DNA from: Pseudomonas salomonii
GTDB taxonomy: Bacteria > Pseudomonadota > Gammaproteobacteria > Pseudomonadales > Pseudomonadaceae
Length of the DNA: 64,000 nucleotides
Assembly (NCBI RefSeq): GCF_900107155.1
Contig: NZ_FNOX01000003.1
Location: forward strand, 186,001-250,000
Direction of reading: 5' to 3'
Both the position numbers and the translations under genes were made by a program. Under the pieces are notes generated by a model that worked only from the letters and a program-made list of their open reading frames with translations, was not told the DNA's origin and searched no databases. Position 1 is the first letter of the stretch; every line of letters begins with the position of its first letter. Of this stretch, positions 17,808-26,428 are shown one piece after another.

Positions 17808-18410
17808 GAACAAAAAATGGCGAACACCTGACAAGCTGCTAGGCTTGGCCCGAGACGTTGAGTTGCAGTCGCATCATTAGCTAGCATAGCAACAGTCCCG
17901 TATAGCAAAATGTAACAAAAGTGGTCACCTTTAAAACAATGCAAGAGCGGCTGATATCACTGTCTATGTTCACCATAAGGCATAGCTGGATTCTAAGTCC
18001 CGCCCTCTAGAACGTCCGGCAAAGGCCCTTGGAGAGCCAAGTCGAACAGCTGTTCCATTCCAGTCTTGGAAAAAAAACGCCTAAAGAGGCTATACTCGGC
18101 AACGCGTTCACCTGTGCCACTACAGCGGAAAGCATTGTAGGAAAAGTCCGTAAGAATCCGCCATGACAAAAATAACCGGATCAACAGCACTTGATGGTTG
18201 ACCTTAATGATAAAAATGCTAATCAGCCATCATGTTTTAACGAAACCAAACAGCCCCAACGCGAGCAAATTGTGTCTTGGAGCCGAATGACAAGGATACT
18301 TTAGAGTATGCGCACTACTTGCTGAGTGACCATCGCAGGTGTACATACGCACTGCCAAACTGGACGAAAGGAGGCCGCCCGAGAATCGTCACTAGACCCA
18401 GGCATATGGC

Positions 18411-18469
18411 TTGGAATTCTCACGAACCTCAACACACGGGCATGCAAATGCCGGCGAGTGGAATTCCAA
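18411..18469. repeat. Long inverted repeat upstream of wecB
   Basis: TTGGAATTCTCAC (18411-18423) pairs with GTGGAATTCCAA (18458-18469) apart from one bulged base, and an inner GGCAT/ATGCC stem lies at 18439-18452. No T-run follows on either strand, so it is unlikely to be a terminator. It could be a remnant of a mobile element end or a structured leader. Confidence 0.6.
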
Positions 18470-18642
18470 AAAATAACGCATGCACAACTCTCAGATGTCA
18501 TGTTCCCACTATCTGATTGTGCTGTCCCGCGGCCCTGTGCCCTGGCATAGCGTGTGCAAAAACGTATCACAACTGACGGCACCTAATCCGCGGATTATGA
18601 CGTAAGCGTGCATTGATTTTTACTTTAAGTAGCGGTGTTGCG

Positions 18643-19782
18643 ATGACTTTAAGAACCCTGTGTGTATTCGGCACACGACCTGAAGCAATCAAAATGGCTC
18701 CCTTGGCGTTGAGCCTTGCAGCCGATGAGCGCTTCAATGCCAAGGTCTGCGTGACTGGACAGCACCGAGAAATGCTCGACCAGGTGCTCAATCTCTTTGA
18801 AATCAAGCCTGATTTCGATTTGAACATCATGAAGTCCGGCCAGGATCTGACCGATGTCACGAGTGCCATCTTGCAGGGAATGAAAACTGTCTTCGCAACA
18901 TTCAAACCGGATATCGTCCTGGTCCATGGCGACACAGCGACGACGTTCGCCACCACATTGGCCGCTTACTATCACCAAATTCCCGTGGCTCACGTCGAAG
19001 CCGGCCTGCGCACCGGAAATCTCTATTCTCCGTGGCCTGAAGAGGCAAACCGCAAGCTGACTGGCGCTCTTGCGGCATTGCACTTCGCGCCGACTGAAAC
19101 GTCCAGGCAGAACTTGCTGAGAGAGGGGGTCGCAAGCCAAAGCGTCCATGTGACCGGCAACACTGTCATTGACGCATTGCTGGATGTGGTGGGCCGAATC
19201 AAGACCCGTCCGGCCCTGCAGCAGCAATTTCACCAGCAGTTCTCATTCCTGGGTGATTGCCGGCGAGTGATCCTGGTCACGGGGCATCGCCGCGAGAGTT
19301 TCGGCGGCGGCTTTGAGAATATCTGCCAGGCCTTGATCACTATCGCCAGGGAGTTTCCCGATGTCGAGATTGTGTACCCCGTTCACCTGAATCCGAATGT
19401 ACGCGAGCCAGTCAATCGATTGCTCAGCGACATCCAGAATATCCATCTGATTGAACCCCTGGATTATCTGCCCTTCGTGTATTTGATGGATCGGTCTTAT
19501 CTGATTTTGAGTGATTCAGGTGGCATTCAGGAAGAAGCCCCTTCTTTAGGCAAACCTGTGCTGGTGATGCGTGACACCACTGAGCGTCCAGAGGCGGTCG
19601 ACGCAGGCACAGTAAAACTTGTCGGCACCGAAATTGAGGCCATTACCTCTAACTTGAGAGTCCTGCTGACGGATGTTGAAGCCTATGGCCAGATGAGCTT
19701 CGCTCACAACCCCTATGGTGACGGAAAAGCATCCGCACGAATTCTCGATGCACTTTCACGAATTAAAAAGGCCAATTCATGA
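18643..19782 (+). CDS. wecB: WecB, UDP-N-acetylglucosamine 2-epimerase (non-hydrolysing)
   Basis: 379 residues from the ATG at 18643; the ribosome site is weak (GCGGTG). GT-B-fold epimerase with [13 protein letters not shown] at the N-terminus, [27 protein letters not shown], and [18 protein letters not shown] near the C-terminus. Interconverts UDP-GlcNAc and UDP-ManNAc in the cytoplasm. First gene of the O-antigen cargo; its end overlaps the wecC start (ATGA). Confidence 0.95.
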   Translation: MTLRTLCVFGTRPEAIKMAPLALSLAADERFNAKVCVTGQHREMLDQVLNLFEIKPDFDLNIMKSGQDLTDVTSAILQGMKTVFATFKPDIVLVHGDTATTFATTLAAYYHQIPVAHVEAGLRTGNLYSPWPEEANRKLTGALAALHFAPTETSRQNLLREGVASQSVHVTGNTVIDALLDVVGRIKTRPALQQQFHQQFSFLGDCRRVILVTGHRRESFGGGFENICQALITIAREFPDVEIVYPVHLNPNVREPVNRLLSDIQNIHLIEPLDYLPFVYLMDRSYLILSDSGGIQEEAPSLGKPVLVMRDTTERPEAVDAGTVKLVGTEIEAITSNLRVLLTDVEAYGQMSFAHNPYGDGKASARILDALSRIKKANS

Positions 19783-21044
19783 GCTTTGAAACTGTTTCTG
19801 TAGTCGGCCTCGGCTATATCGGGCTTCCAACGGCAGCCGTTTTCGCTGCACGCAAGAAAAAAGTCATCGGCGTCGACGTAAACCCGAACACAGTGGCAAC
19901 CATCAACCGCGGCGAAATCCATATTATTGAACCGGATCTGGACATCGTCGTGCGCGCCGCCGTCACCGAAGGGTATTTGCGAGCAACTGTAACCGCAGAG
20001 CCGGCCGACGCCTTCCTGATTGCCGTCCCGACCCCCTTCAAGGGCGATCACGAACCTGATCTTTCCTACATCGAATCAGCCAGTCGAGCCATTGCCCCCG
20101 TCCTGAAAAAAGGGGATTTGGTCGTGCTGGAATCAACCTCTCCAGTGGGCGCTACCGAGCAAATATCTGCATGGCTGGCCGAAGCCCGTCCGGACCTGAC
20201 CTTCCCGCAAACCCATGGCGCGGAATCCGACATCCGCATAGCGCATTGCCCGGAGCGCGTGCTGCCGGGTCATGTACTGCGCGAGCTGATTGAAAACGAT
20301 CGCATCATCGGCGGGCTTACCAGCAAATGTTCAGAGGCTGCGCGGTCTCTGTATAAAACCTTCGTTGAGGGTGAATGCATCATCACCGACGCCCGCACTG
20401 CCGAAATGTGCAAACTCACAGAAAACAGCTTTCGCGACGTGAATATCGCGTTTGCCAATGAACTGTCGATGATCTGCGACGAACTCAACATCAATGTATG
20501 GGAGCTGATCCGCCTCGCGAATCACCACCCTCGCGTTAATATCCTGCAACCTGGCCCCGGTGTGGGCGGCCACTGCATCGCTGTCGACCCCTGGTTCATT
20601 GTCAGCAAAACACCCGCCCGGGCGCGCCTGATCCGCACCGCAAGGGAAGTCAATGACAGCAAGCCAAAGTGGGTATTGGAGCAGGTTCAACTGGCCATCG
20701 GTCAATTCCTGCAGGAACACCCGTCGAAAACGGCCAAGGACGTCACGGTTGCCTGCCTCGGGCTGGCCTTCAAGCCGGACATCGACGACTTGCGTGAGAG
20801 CCCATCTGTGGAGATCACCGCGCACATTGCCCAGTCCCATCCCGGTACTGTGCTGGCGGTTGAACCGAACATCGCGCACTTACCGGCTCGCCTTGAAGGT
20901 ATTGCAACGCTGAGCGGAATCGATCAGGCGCTGTCATCTGCGCAGGTGATTGTCCTGCTGGTCGATCACAGCGCATTCAAGAAGATCCCGGGCTCACGTC
21001 TGTCCTCGCTCAAAGTCATCGACACACGCGGTGTGTGGGCTTGA
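19779..21044 (+). CDS. wecC: WecC, UDP-N-acetyl-D-mannosamine dehydrogenase
   Basis: 421 residues, start overlapping the wecB stop by four bases. N-terminal NAD fold [17 protein letters not shown], central helices with [17 protein letters not shown], the catalytic Cys in [13 protein letters not shown], and the C-terminal UDP-binding domain ([16 protein letters not shown]). Oxidises UDP-ManNAc to UDP-ManNAcA with two NAD+. With wecB this gives the uronic acid precursor, the likely substrate for the amidotransferase and the lyase-like protein in this locus. Confidence 0.95.
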   Translation: MSFETVSVVGLGYIGLPTAAVFAARKKKVIGVDVNPNTVATINRGEIHIIEPDLDIVVRAAVTEGYLRATVTAEPADAFLIAVPTPFKGDHEPDLSYIESASRAIAPVLKKGDLVVLESTSPVGATEQISAWLAEARPDLTFPQTHGAESDIRIAHCPERVLPGHVLRELIENDRIIGGLTSKCSEAARSLYKTFVEGECIITDARTAEMCKLTENSFRDVNIAFANELSMICDELNINVWELIRLANHHPRVNILQPGPGVGGHCIAVDPWFIVSKTPARARLIRTAREVNDSKPKWVLEQVQLAIGQFLQEHPSKTAKDVTVACLGLAFKPDIDDLRESPSVEITAHIAQSHPGTVLAVEPNIAHLPARLEGIATLSGIDQALSSAQVIVLLVDHSAFKKIPGSRLSSLKVIDTRGVWA

Positions 21045-21066
21045 TAACGCCTGATAAATCCCGCCT

Positions 21067-21104
21067 GGAAACCGACGCAAGCCGTTAGTATTGCGTCGGT
21101 TTCC
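21067..21104. repeat. Perfect hairpin between wecC and the flippase gene
   Basis: GGAAACCGACGCAA (21067-21080) and TTGCGTCGGTTTCC (21091-21104) form a 14-bp stem with a 10-base loop. No T-run follows (GAGCACCGCG), so simple intrinsic termination is unlikely. It could protect the wecBC mRNA end or partially uncouple wecBC from downstream genes. Confidence 0.8.
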
Positions 21105-21179
21105 GAGCACCGCGTTGGGCATGTTTGTTAAATGATCATGCCATTGCATTTGTCATGATGAGGTTCAAGAGGTTCTGGC

Positions 21180-22424
21180 ATGGTCAACCTATTGATCCAG
21201 GTGCTGACACTGATAAGTGGCCTGGTTGTTAACTTTGTGATTCCCGGACTTTACGGATTGGAAGCGTATGGCGCATTCATCAAGGCCAACGTGCTGGTAT
21301 TTTTATTTCAAAAACTCTTGGATATCGTCAATGAGCAACTGATTGCCACCGTGGAGGCCGAGTACATTCTGGTGACTTCATTATTTATGGCCGTACTGAT
21401 TTTTGTACTGTTCAGCGCTGTGAACCTGATTGATCACATCGGCAACCCCCTCCTGCTTGGGGTGATGCTTTTAAGCTCGGCATGCCTGTTATCGCTGTTC
21501 GGGCTGCGCCTGCAACGCTGGATCGTGGCCTACCTGGTGCTATTTCTTGGCGTGTTTTTCACGCTCCTGTTTATCAGCTACCAACAGCTAGTGCCGCTGA
21601 CTATCGTCGACATACTGATTCTGACCAACTTGATTCCGTGCGTATTTGCCGTAGCGGTGCTGTTTTTCAAAGGTGCGAAACTGCCGGTCGGCAAACAGCT
21701 GTTGCAGACCTGCCAAGGTGTGCTGTTGTTATTACCCAGAATGATATCCATCACCCTGGTGTTCAACCTGTTCACCAACATCTTGCCCTTCATTCTTTCC
21801 AAGAGCCTGCCCGTCCGCGACCTTGGATTGTTCAGGGTCATCGTCTCGATCATTCAATCAGCCACCAGCCTGTTCCCCATCAACGTCAGGGCAGTCTTTG
21901 TCGCCTTCGTCTCGGGCGGGCAACGTCAAGCGCACTATAGAATCATCACGTCAGTGGCGATTTTCTACTTCGCGTTGGTGGGCTTGTCGGGGTACGCGGC
22001 GGTTTGGCTGTTCCCTCAGTACTCGAACTATCTGGTGATGCTGCCCTGCCTGCCAGTGCTGTACTGGGCAGTGGTGACAGAGCGCTATCTGGTCGCCTCC
22101 GGCCTGCACCGCAAAGTCATCGTGGCAAACCTGGTCATTGCCCCACTGGCCATAACCAGCATGATTCTATTTGTCAAAGACTTGAACCAGGCGCAGTTGT
22201 TCTACGCTATCGGGTTCTCGGCCTATTTGCTGTTCCTGCACATAAGCTGCCGTCCTGGCATTCGCTTGCCGGTGGTTTTTTGGGTCGCGTTACTTTCACC
22301 CCTGACTATCTTTTTGACACACATGAGCTTGGTCTGGGCCGTGCTGTATATGGGCTCGCTCATGATCATCGCAGTGGGAGCACTCCAGCTTCGACCCGCC
22401 GATCTTCGCACGCTGAGGTTTTAA
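21180..22424 (+). CDS. Wzx-type O-antigen flippase
   Basis: 414 residues starting at the ATG at 21180 with GAGGTT upstream. Very hydrophobic, about twelve membrane helices; helix 1-2 region LISGLVVNFVIPGLYGLEAYGAF resembles the MOP/PST polysaccharide flippase fold, and the Arg/Lys-containing short loops are typical. Sequence identity among Wzx proteins is low, so the call rests on topology and locus. Would move the undecaprenyl-linked O-unit to the periplasmic face of the inner membrane. Followed after two bases by the acetyltransferase. Confidence 0.8.
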   Translation: MVNLLIQVLTLISGLVVNFVIPGLYGLEAYGAFIKANVLVFLFQKLLDIVNEQLIATVEAEYILVTSLFMAVLIFVLFSAVNLIDHIGNPLLLGVMLLSSACLLSLFGLRLQRWIVAYLVLFLGVFFTLLFISYQQLVPLTIVDILILTNLIPCVFAVAVLFFKGAKLPVGKQLLQTCQGVLLLLPRMISITLVFNLFTNILPFILSKSLPVRDLGLFRVIVSIIQSATSLFPINVRAVFVAFVSGGQRQAHYRIITSVAIFYFALVGLSGYAAVWLFPQYSNYLVMLPCLPVLYWAVVTERYLVASGLHRKVIVANLVIAPLAITSMILFVKDLNQAQLFYAIGFSAYLLFLHISCRPGIRLPVVFWVALLSPLTIFLTHMSLVWAVLYMGSLMIIAVGALQLRPADLRTLRF

Positions 22425-22426
22425 CC

Positions 22427-22888
22427 GTGAATGCAGTAAAACTTTATCGAGTTGGAAACTGGCTGCACCGGCATCGAGTGCCGTTATTACCAGGCCTTGT
22501 TCGAAATGTGATTTTCCTATTGTTCAACTCTTACATTCCAATCACCGCGACGATCGGAAGGGGCACGATATTCGCCTATGGTGCGATCGGCGTCGTACTG
22601 CACGCGAATGCCAAGGTTGGCGACGGCTGCGTGCTGGGCCAAGGCATCACCATCGGCGCCGCTGAGGGCTATGTCACCAGCGAGATCAATCGCTGCCCCG
22701 TCATCGGTGACAACTGCTACATAGGGGCCGGGGCAAAGATCATTGGCGACATCGTGATCGGAAACAACTGTCAAATTGGCGCTTCGGCGGTCGTATTGAA
22801 AGACGTGCCTGATAATTCAATCGTTGTGGGAATACCCGCAAAAGTGATTGGACAAACAGCCAGAGACTATAAAGCCATACGCCCTTGA
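22427..22888 (+). CDS. Left-handed beta-helix acetyltransferase (serine acetyltransferase-like)
   Basis: 153 residues from the GTG at 22427 (TGAGG upstream); an ATG at 22431 is out of frame. Hexapeptide repeats are visible from about residue 55 (VLHANAKVGDGCVLGQGITIG) to the end (VIGDNCYIGAGAKIIGDIVIGNNCQIGASAVVLKDVP, given in parts), with the C-terminal loop IVVGIPAKVIG. This is the CysE/hexapeptide type. In an O-antigen locus it most likely O- or N-acetylates a sugar, though acetyl donor and acceptor are unknown. Sits two bases after the flippase gene, so translationally linked. Confidence 0.82.
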   Translation: MNAVKLYRVGNWLHRHRVPLLPGLVRNVIFLLFNSYIPITATIGRGTIFAYGAIGVVLHANAKVGDGCVLGQGITIGAAEGYVTSEINRCPVIGDNCYIGAGAKIIGDIVIGNNCQIGASAVVLKDVPDNSIVVGIPAKVIGQTARDYKAIRP

Positions 22889-22904
22889 ACAATGGAGTAC
22901 CGCA

Positions 22905-24527
22905 ATGAGTCAACCTGTCTGCGTAAAAAATTCTATGGCGATCACGGCAGCAGCGCTCATTGCCATTTTATTTATGCTGGATCCTGGCGTGCTTTTTTAC
23001 ACGGCCATTATCGGCAGCGCTTTACTGGTATTGACGGCCATCCTGTCGCCTTGGCTGGGTTTATTGGCGCTGTTCCCAATGGCCTTTGCTCTTCACCCCG
23101 CGCCCACTTCGTTGGGCGCCCAGGAAATAGCGTTTGCCGCCCTGCTGATGGCGGTATTTCTCAGCGCGTTGATCAAATTGCTCCGTACTCTGGGTTTCAG
23201 ATCGGTCCTGCGTCTGTTCGCCGCCCCCTTGCTAATAGGCCTGGGGTTTCTAGTGCTGAACCTGGTTGTAGCGATGTACCACCATGTTCCGATGGCTGAT
23301 TGGATCAGAGGGGTGATGCCCTTTCTGTTTATCTATGCACTGATCCCGATCTGCGCATTGGTAGGCCGCGAAGAAAATAACAATCGTTGGCTCGGCGCTT
23401 CGGTGGGAACCCTGATTTTACTGACCGCAGGCTACATCGTTTTCTATTACTTCTATCACGGCTTGTGGCAGCCGTACTGGACCCTTCAGGTCAACGGGGA
23501 GATGGTAAAAATCCCTTATGAAGAAGCGCTGCGCAACGTTAACGCACAGGGCCCCATGCGTGATCGCATCACCATGGTGCTGGCGCAAGCAACAGACGCG
23601 ATCCTGCCGCTGGGCATGGTGCTCGGGTATGTCGTCGGCACGTTGACGCCTGACCGAAGGGTTGCATGGATCAGTGGCCTGATATCGCTGCTTTGCACGG
23701 CCGCAGTGCTGATCACATTCACACGAAGCATGCTGATCAGTGCGCTTCTGGTCATTGGCTTGTTCGCGCTCTATACCTTTTTCGCGCACAAGCATTTACG
23801 GCTGAAAGTAGTATCCGGCATTGTCATTCAAGCGCTGTTTAGCCTTGTGTTTATTTTTGCCACCGGCATGCAAGACGTATGGCTGGGGCGCATGAACTCC
23901 CTGGCGAATACGGCACTGCCTATCGCAACCTCTTCCATTGCGTCCATGGGAGAGAATCGCACGCAACCTGACGCTGCCGCGCCAGTAGTCTCGGAGTCCA
24001 AGCCTGCTGCCAACGAGAAGCAGGACTTCAACGTCTCTTCCCGAGTACAGGAATATAAAATCGCCTGGCGCATGTTTCAGGATCACCCCGCGCTGGGTAA
24101 CGGTATCGGGATCAAACACGAGATGCGCTGGGAGAGACCCGGCGGTGATTCATTCACGGAGTCAGTTGGCTATATCCATAACTGGCCACTGTACATGCTG
24201 ATGGTCGGCGGCATCCTGGGGCTGCTGATGTACATCACTGTCCTCGGCGCTCCCGTTTTGTATCGGTTCACCACTCTGAAATCCGACCCCGTTCACCTCA
24301 CCGTGATTCGCACGGCGGTCATAACGCTGGCGATCTACGGGTTGTTCTTCGCGGTGTTTCGCCTGATTTCCTTCAACTTACTGCTCGCAGCAGCTTGGGG
24401 CGTAATGCTGGCGCATAAGCATTCAAATCAAATCATGGGTACCGCCTTGCCTGACGGGCATCCAGCGTCACTCTCCAACACCCGGCCGGTAATGGTCGTC
24501 AAAGACACCAGGGAGACGTCGGTATAA
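22905..24527 (+). CDS. Wzy-type O-antigen polymerase
   Basis: 540 residues from the ATG at 22905 with GGAG upstream. Multi-spanning membrane protein (about eleven to twelve helices) with a large periplasmic loop, roughly residues 330-430 (NVSSRVQEYKIAWRMFQDHP, then GNGIGIKH), as in the O-antigen ligase/Wzy family. Wzy joins O-units in the periplasm; a ligase of the WaaL type cannot be fully ruled out by sequence, but Pseudomonas waaL lies with the core genes. Its TAA stop shares a base with the next ATG. Confidence 0.8.
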   Translation: MSQPVCVKNSMAITAAALIAILFMLDPGVLFYTAIIGSALLVLTAILSPWLGLLALFPMAFALHPAPTSLGAQEIAFAALLMAVFLSALIKLLRTLGFRSVLRLFAAPLLIGLGFLVLNLVVAMYHHVPMADWIRGVMPFLFIYALIPICALVGREENNNRWLGASVGTLILLTAGYIVFYYFYHGLWQPYWTLQVNGEMVKIPYEEALRNVNAQGPMRDRITMVLAQATDAILPLGMVLGYVVGTLTPDRRVAWISGLISLLCTAAVLITFTRSMLISALLVIGLFALYTFFAHKHLRLKVVSGIVIQALFSLVFIFATGMQDVWLGRMNSLANTALPIATSSIASMGENRTQPDAAAPVVSESKPAANEKQDFNVSSRVQEYKIAWRMFQDHPALGNGIGIKHEMRWERPGGDSFTESVGYIHNWPLYMLMVGGILGLLMYITVLGAPVLYRFTTLKSDPVHLTVIRTAVITLAIYGLFFAVFRLISFNLLLAAAWGVMLAHKHSNQIMGTALPDGHPASLSNTRPVMVVKDTRETSV

Positions 24528-26368
24528 TGTGCGGCCTCAGCTTTTTTGCAGTCAAAGATGGCGTACCCGAGACCCAGGCCCAAATGGAAAAAAGCCTGGC
24601 GGTTACACGGCACCGTGGCCCGGATGCATCCGGCACCTATTTCGCCAGTGTCGCGGGCTATCAGGTAGGCCTGGGACACAACAGGCTGAGCATTCTGGAT
24701 TTGTCACCCACTGGCAGCCAGCCGATGTTTGCCGACAATCATGGTGTAAGCATCGTGTTCAATGGCGAGGTGTTTAACCATCACGAGTTGCGCCGGCAAC
24801 TGATCGAAAAAGGCTATACCTTCAAAGGCACCTCCGATACCGAAGTTATCCTGCAATTGTACGTAGAGTATCAAGAGCAGGCCTTTGCACGGCTTGAAGG
24901 CATGTTCACATTTGTCATATTGGATGAGCCGCGCAAAAAAACGTTTCTGGTCAGGGACGTCGTTGGCATCAAGCCGGTGTATTGCTACACCGGCACCGAC
25001 GGCTTCTACGCCTGCTCGGAAATCCGCGGCCTCAAATGTTTCTCGCAGGTAAACACCGACATAGACCCGGATGATGTCTTTGAGTTTTTCAACAACGGCT
25101 TTCTTTACGAACCCAACACCGGCTACACATCCATCAAGAAACTGATGCCCGGCAGTTACCTGGCGTTCGACCTGGCAACCGGCAAGACCACAACCCAGCG
25201 TTACCAGAGCGCGATGAACTTCAAGACCGAGCAAAGCCTCGCGCAGGATGTGCGCTCTGCCGTGACGCGCCAATTGGAAGCGGACGTACCGGTCGGGGTG
25301 TTTTTCAGTGGTGGCGCAGACTCCAGCATCCTGGCAAGTTTCACCGGTGATGCCGACTTATTTTTTGCACAGTACGACGCAACGGACGACTCCACTGTGG
25401 ATACGAAGTTTTCCGCCAGGATCGCCGAACACCTTGGCAAAAAGCTGGTGGTCACCGAGATTCTCGACTCAAATACAGACCCGTTCGAGTCCATCGACTT
25501 CGTCGCGGCCAACACCGAAGAACTGGTATCCGACTATACGTTCTGGGCAACCTACCGCTTGTCCACCGAAGCCAGGAAAAGTGGGTATACCGTCATGCTC
25601 AGTGGCATGGGTGGAGATGAGGCGTTTGCAGGTTACCCACGCTACACAGTCCTCAAGCATCACACACTCATCAGGTGGCTGTATCCCGTATTAAGTGCAC
25701 TGCTAACGCTCAAGTTATTTCCAAAGCGGCTCGATAAAAAGTTTGAACGGTTGGTGTCCTACGCTCAGGAAAGCTATTGGCCGCTGGCGTATTCGCGCAT
25801 GCTGGGGTACTTCTCCCGCCAAGAGTTGCAGGGCTTTTTTCGTGATTACAGCGAGCTTGAACGACACTACAAGCAACGCCTGTCCGGCGTAATGGATCAG
25901 TACACCGGCGCCATTGAAGACAAAGTCAAATGTGCACAGCATTTTGACCAGACAGGCTTCTTGAGCCATAACCTGAGTGTCTCGGACAAGGCCAGTATGC
26001 TGGCCAGTATCGAACTGCGCGTCCCCTTGCTGGACGAGCGCGTGGTGGCCAGCGGTCTTGCAACCTCAAGTGCAGATTTGCTTAAAGGCGGAGCACCAAA
26101 GGCCCCACTCAAGAAGCTGCTGAAAAGTCTGCTTCCCGCCTCATTGGTTGATCGTCCCAAAACAGGCTTCAACCCACCTCTGGATGGCATTATCCAACGC
26201 ATAGGCCAACAACGCCTGCTCACCGAGTTCGAGCGTATTTACACCTACGTAGCCCGAGAGGAAGTGGAAAAGTTAGTGAACAATCATTTTTCAGGCAGCG
26301 CAAACAACACCTACAAACTCTGGCAGATGGTGTACTTCGAGCGTTGGCTGAAAATCAATTTCCCTTAA
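24527..26368 (+). CDS. Asparagine synthase-type glutamine amidotransferase
   Basis: 613 residues, start overlapping the polymerase stop (TAATG). N-terminal nucleophile glutaminase with Cys2 (MCGLSFF), HRGPDASG, and NGEVFNH; C-terminal synthetase domain with the PP-loop SGGADSS (about residue 261) and SGMGGDEAFAGYPRY. In Pseudomonas O-antigen loci such AsnB-like proteins (for example WbpS of serotype O6) are credited with amidating a uronic acid carboxyl group. With wecBC present, ManNAcA amide is the likely product, but a true AsnB activity remains possible. Confidence 0.87.
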   Translation: MCGLSFFAVKDGVPETQAQMEKSLAVTRHRGPDASGTYFASVAGYQVGLGHNRLSILDLSPTGSQPMFADNHGVSIVFNGEVFNHHELRRQLIEKGYTFKGTSDTEVILQLYVEYQEQAFARLEGMFTFVILDEPRKKTFLVRDVVGIKPVYCYTGTDGFYACSEIRGLKCFSQVNTDIDPDDVFEFFNNGFLYEPNTGYTSIKKLMPGSYLAFDLATGKTTTQRYQSAMNFKTEQSLAQDVRSAVTRQLEADVPVGVFFSGGADSSILASFTGDADLFFAQYDATDDSTVDTKFSARIAEHLGKKLVVTEILDSNTDPFESIDFVAANTEELVSDYTFWATYRLSTEARKSGYTVMLSGMGGDEAFAGYPRYTVLKHHTLIRWLYPVLSALLTLKLFPKRLDKKFERLVSYAQESYWPLAYSRMLGYFSRQELQGFFRDYSELERHYKQRLSGVMDQYTGAIEDKVKCAQHFDQTGFLSHNLSVSDKASMLASIELRVPLLDERVVASGLATSSADLLKGGAPKAPLKKLLKSLLPASLVDRPKTGFNPPLDGIIQRIGQQRLLTEFERIYTYVAREEVEKLVNNHFSGSANNTYKLWQMVYFERWLKINFP

Positions 26369-26428
26369 CGGGCGTCAGGCAGTACTCACTACTTTAACTT
26401 TCAAGTGATTGACCCAAGCAGGACGTTG

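Larger units (their letters stand above)
17457..18642. other. Gene-poor region between wbpM and wecB
   Basis: About 1.2 kb without a convincing gene. Short open frames here (minus 17490-17834 and 17993-18190; plus 18277-18516) lack ribosome sites, protein-like composition or recognisable domains. The stretch is more AT-rich than its surroundings. It must contain the divergent promoters for wbpM and for the wecB operon. Other items: a tandem AAATCCTTTG x2 at 17721-17740, a hairpin with T-run (17749-17807) and a long inverted repeat (18411-18469). Confidence 0.7.

Noticed and set aside
17490..17834. 114-residue minus-strand frame upstream of wbpM
   Set aside because: No ribosome site, spans the T-rich hairpin, and shows no recognisable family.
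17993..18516. Short frames in the wbpM-wecB gap as possible transposase remnants
   Set aside because: No DDE or HTH motif and no terminal repeats with target duplication could be found; calling an IS scar is not supported.
22431..22439. ATG start for the acetyltransferase at 22431
   Set aside because: That ATG is out of frame and meets a stop after one codon; the GTG at 22427 begins the real frame.
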